Source of the DNA: a virus | IMG/VR virus record: IMGVR_UViG_3300047121_000317 | Span: 1 to 39,896 of that record | Length of the DNA: 39,896 bases | Strand: one strand, 5' to 3' | Part shown: one piece after another, positions 38,220 to 39,896 of the stretch | Position numbering within the stretch: position 1 is the stretch's first letter | How the letters are laid out: each line of letters begins with the position of its first letter | Notes under the pieces: generated by a model | The model's input: the letters and a program-made list of their open reading frames with translations, nothing else | Told to the model about the DNA's origin: nothing | The model's database searches: none | Translations under genes and position numbers: made by a program

Positions 38220-38464
38220 AGTGCGACCTCCGTGTTCGCGTGGACGGCGAGGAATCGCCGCTCGGCGATGTCCATGTCGATGACGGCAGCGTCGAACTCA
38301 TGTTCGCTGTCCACGGGCGTTTCGCCCAGGCGCTTGTGTGCGCTCACGACTTCCATGCTGAACGAATCGCCCAGCTCCATCGCGCATGCAAGAAGCACGT
38401 CGTTGTGACGCTTGCGAAGGTCGTTGCGCTCAAGCAGGTTGGTAACGGTGTCTCGAATCTTCAT
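38216..38464 (-). CDS. First gene of leftward operon, hypothetical, 82 aa
   Basis: MKIRDTVTNLLERNDLRKRH, then VLLACAMELGDSFSMEVVSA and a C-terminal helical acidic region. Ribosome binding site GAGGAG is 7 bases upstream of the ATG. Not recognised; small, helical and charged. It is the promoter-proximal gene, often the position of early host-interaction proteins. Its stop overlaps the next GTG start. Confidence 0.7.
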   Translation of the reverse strand: MKIRDTVTNLLERNDLRKRHNDVLLACAMELGDSFSMEVVSAHKRLGETPVDSEHEFDAAVIDMDIAERRFLAVHANTEVAL

Positions 38465-38491
38465 CGTTCTCTCCTCGATGACGTGCGGTTC

Positions 38492-38506
38492 ACGGCAACG
38501 TGCCGT
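38492..38506. promoter_or_regulatory. Palindrome in operon leader
   Basis: ACGGCA (38492-38497) and TGCCGT (38501-38506) with a 3-base loop, within the 5' leader of the leftward operon. It may be a binding site for the operon's HTH protein or a simple RNA hairpin. Confidence 0.4.
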
Positions 38507-38519
38507 AACCCGCCCGCGT

Positions 38520-38548
38520 GTTGTATCCATGCGTATATCGTCAGTCAA
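38520..38548 (-). promoter_or_regulatory. Promoter of the leftward operon
   Basis: On the minus strand TTGACT (38548-38543), 17-base spacer, TACAAC (38525-38520): 5/6 and 4/6 matches. The predicted start is about 50 bases before the first ATG. Confidence 0.55.
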
Positions 38549-38558
38549 GGGGGAAGCC

Positions 38559-38705
38559 GTGAGAAATTCTGACAATTTTTTCTTACAACGTGAAATGCTG
38601 GCATTGCTCGCTATGGTGCCGCAGCATGGGCGCAACGATCACGCAGCATCAGCCTGGATCGTTTACGGTCGAAATGGACTTCGACGGAGCCGTGCCGTCC
38701 TCTAA
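38559..38705 (+). CDS. Possible small ORF overlapping the phosphoesterase start, 48 aa
   Basis: A GTG at 38559 has a good ribosome binding site (AGGGGGAAG, about 4-6 bases upstream) and opens a 48-codon frame (VRNSDNFFLQREMLALLAMV, then basic). It overlaps the phosphoesterase in another frame by 80 bases. The phosphoesterase itself lacks a ribosome binding site, so this ORF might drive it by translational coupling. It could equally be chance. Confidence 0.3.
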   Translation: MRNSDNFFLQREMLALLAMVPQHGRNDHAASAWIVYGRNGLRRSRAVL

Positions 38706-39528
38706 CTGGTCGCAGGAATTCCTGCTGATTTCCGACGCGCATATCGACAACGCGCACGCCGACCGCCAGATGTTTGACCGCCACATGCGCCAGTGCCGCG
38801 AGCGCGGGGCGCAGTGGATTTCCAACGGCGATTTCCTGTGCTGCATGCAGGGGAAATGGGACCCGCGCAGTGACACTTCGGCCTGCCGGCCGGAACACCG
38901 CGAGGGCCGCTACCTCGACTCGGTCGTCACCACGACCGCCGACTACATTGCGCCGCACGCCGACATGGCGCTCCTGTTTGCCCCCGGCAACCACGAGACA
39001 GCCATCAAGCGCCGGCACGAAACGGACATGAACGAGCGCCTGGTTGAAGCTGCCAAGGCCCGCAACACGGCGTGCCATGCATATGCAGGAAGTTATGCAA
39101 ACTGGGTGCGGTTCCTGGTGCGCAACAAAGAGCGGCGGCAAATCATCGGAAACAGCATCGTGATGTACATGCATCACGGCTACGGCGGCGGTGGCCCGGT
39201 CACCCGCGGCACGATTCAGACTTCGCGCATGGCGGTCTACCTGCCCGATGCCGACATCATCTGGACGGGCCACACCCACGACGAGTGGATCATGCCGATC
39301 CAGCGGGCGCGGCTTTCTCTGCACGGTCGCCCCTACCTAGACCGCGTCCTGCACGTACGGTCGCCCGGATACAAGGACGAGTTCAGCGAGCAGAACGGGT
39401 GGGCCGTTGAGAAGGGCATGCCGCCCAAGCCGAAGGGCGCGCTGTGGTTGCGGTTTTGGATGGAGTGTGCGCGGCGAAACGGCGTGTCAGGGCGTACCCT
39501 GCGCTTTGAAGTTCGTGAAGCGCAGTAA
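38626..39528 (+). CDS. Calcineurin-like metallophosphoesterase (complete)
   Basis: 300 residues from ATG 38626 (a GTG at 38590 would add 12). All metal motifs are present in order: SDAHI (36-40), NGD (67-69), GNHE (121-124), MHHGYG (182-187) and GHTH (215-218). Such enzymes hydrolyse phosphomono- or diesters, and phage members may act on nucleotides or nucleic acid, substrate unknown. It is the first rightward gene after the divergent promoter region, facing the leftward operon. No ribosome binding site is visible before either start. The 3' half recurs at window bases 2-457 as the redundant end. Confidence 0.92.
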   Translation: MGATITQHQPGSFTVEMDFDGAVPSSNWSQEFLLISDAHIDNAHADRQMFDRHMRQCRERGAQWISNGDFLCCMQGKWDPRSDTSACRPEHREGRYLDSVVTTTADYIAPHADMALLFAPGNHETAIKRRHETDMNERLVEAAKARNTACHAYAGSYANWVRFLVRNKERRQIIGNSIVMYMHHGYGGGGPVTRGTIQTSRMAVYLPDADIIWTGHTHDEWIMPIQRARLSLHGRPYLDRVLHVRSPGYKDEFSEQNGWAVEKGMPPKPKGALWLRFWMECARRNGVSGRTLRFEVREAQ

Positions 39529-39553
39529 CTGATTCCCAGATTCAGGAGCAAAC

Positions 39554-39820
39554 ATGCCAACGCCAGCCAAGGGCAAGAGATTCGTCAAGGTCGTTCGCAA
39601 CGCCGAAACCGGGCGCACCCGCAAGGTGTCTTACGGTCAGTCAGGCAAGGCCAAGAGCGGCGGCGACCGCATCAAGCCAGGAACCGCCAAGGGCGATGCT
39701 TACTGCGCCCGCAGCTTCGCGCAGATGAAGGCGCACCCTGCGGCGGCACGCGATCCGAACAGCCCGCTGCGGCTTTCGCGTGCGAAGTGGAAGTGCAGCG
39801 GCAAGAACTCGAGAGGATAA
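39554..39820 (+). CDS. Small basic phage protein, 88 aa (redundant copy)
   Basis: Identical to the gene at 483-749 and counted once in the circular genome. It begins 26 bases after the phosphoesterase stop with the CAGGAG ribosome binding site. This copy shows that the phosphoesterase and basic genes are adjacent on an uninterrupted molecule. Confidence 0.8.
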   Translation: MPTPAKGKRFVKVVRNAETGRTRKVSYGQSGKAKSGGDRIKPGTAKGDAYCARSFAQMKAHPAAARDPNSPLRLSRAKWKCSGKNSRG

Positions 39821-39825
39821 ACATC

Positions 39826-39896
39826 ATGGCGAAGAAGACAGCAAAGCGCGGCCTGTACGCAAACATCAACGCACGACGTGCGGCCGGCACCAGCCG
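39826..39896 (+). CDS. 44-aa basic protein, 5' part (cut by window end)
   Basis: First 23 codons and part of the next of the gene complete at 755-889; the window ends inside it. Not a pseudogene, only the end of the linear sequence. Confidence 0.75.
   Translation, partial: MAKKTAKRGLYANINARRAAGTS

Larger units (their letters stand above)
39072..39896. repeat. Right copy of the redundant end
   Basis: Matches 1-825 base for base except for the 11 differences in its first 145 bases. Its left edge lies inside the phosphoesterase and its right edge inside the 44-aa gene. Confidence 0.95.

Noticed and set aside
1-39896. CRISPR array, integration site or transposon
   Set aside because: No spaced repeats, integrase, transposase or inverted-repeat-bounded element was seen; the only large repeat is the redundant end.

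Overview
The window is the genome of a tailed, podovirus-like bacteriophage, assembled with redundant ends. Bases 1-825 recur at 39072-39896, so the unit genome is about 39,071 bp. No host gene, tRNA, integrase, repressor, reverse transcriptase or CRISPR array was recognised. Head and adaptor genes resemble the Bordetella phage BPP-1 type (head-tail connecting portal, Bbp19-like, scaffold, major capsid, Bbp16-like cement). The tail and internal virion proteins follow the T7 plan (gp11/gp12-like tube and nozzle, gp14/gp15-like internal proteins, T7-like fibre N-terminus). The DNA is GC-rich. Promoters read well as bacterial sigma70 type, and a candidate lipoprotein/TM spanin hints at a Gram-negative host, but the host cannot be named from sequence.

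Layout. (i) 38.6 kb through the circular junction to 1.2 kb, rightward: metallophosphoesterase, two small basic proteins and an HExxH protein. (ii) 1.2-2.7 kb: a lone leftward gene, then about 0.9 kb without convincing genes. That stretch is packed with inverted repeats and at least three promoter-like sequences and holds a strong candidate structured RNA (about 2217-2470). (iii) 2.7-5.1 kb, rightward: small early-type genes, several with a -10 box only 6-7 bases before the start codon (apparently leaderless), running into the terminase subunits. (iv) 5.1-12.5 kb: large terminase, GNAT acetyltransferase, portal, scaffold, capsid, cement and tail adaptor. (v) 12.5-26.6 kb: tail nozzle and internal ejection proteins, ending in a single 2,886-residue polyvalent-type protein with an HExxH motif. 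(vi) 26.7-32.06 kb: tailspike, tail fibre and a membrane-protein lysis cassette. (vii) 38.46-32.2 kb, leftward: one tightly overlapping operon of about 16 genes, including a winged-helix-like protein, a C5 cytosine methyltransferase, RusA, a RecT-like annealing protein and Gp157.

How it works together. The leftward operon supplies DNA modification and recombination but no polymerase, helicase or primase, so the phage probably depends on host replication and transcription enzymes. The rightward arm packages and builds the virion, and the giant protein probably forms part of the DNA-ejection conduit. Rightward and leftward transcription meet at 32.06-32.2 kb, where two back-to-back hairpins lie. 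A 34-bp sequence, AGTACCCGTAA...TACAGTC, recurs upstream of late genes and may be a phage-specific control signal. No recognisable endolysin was found.
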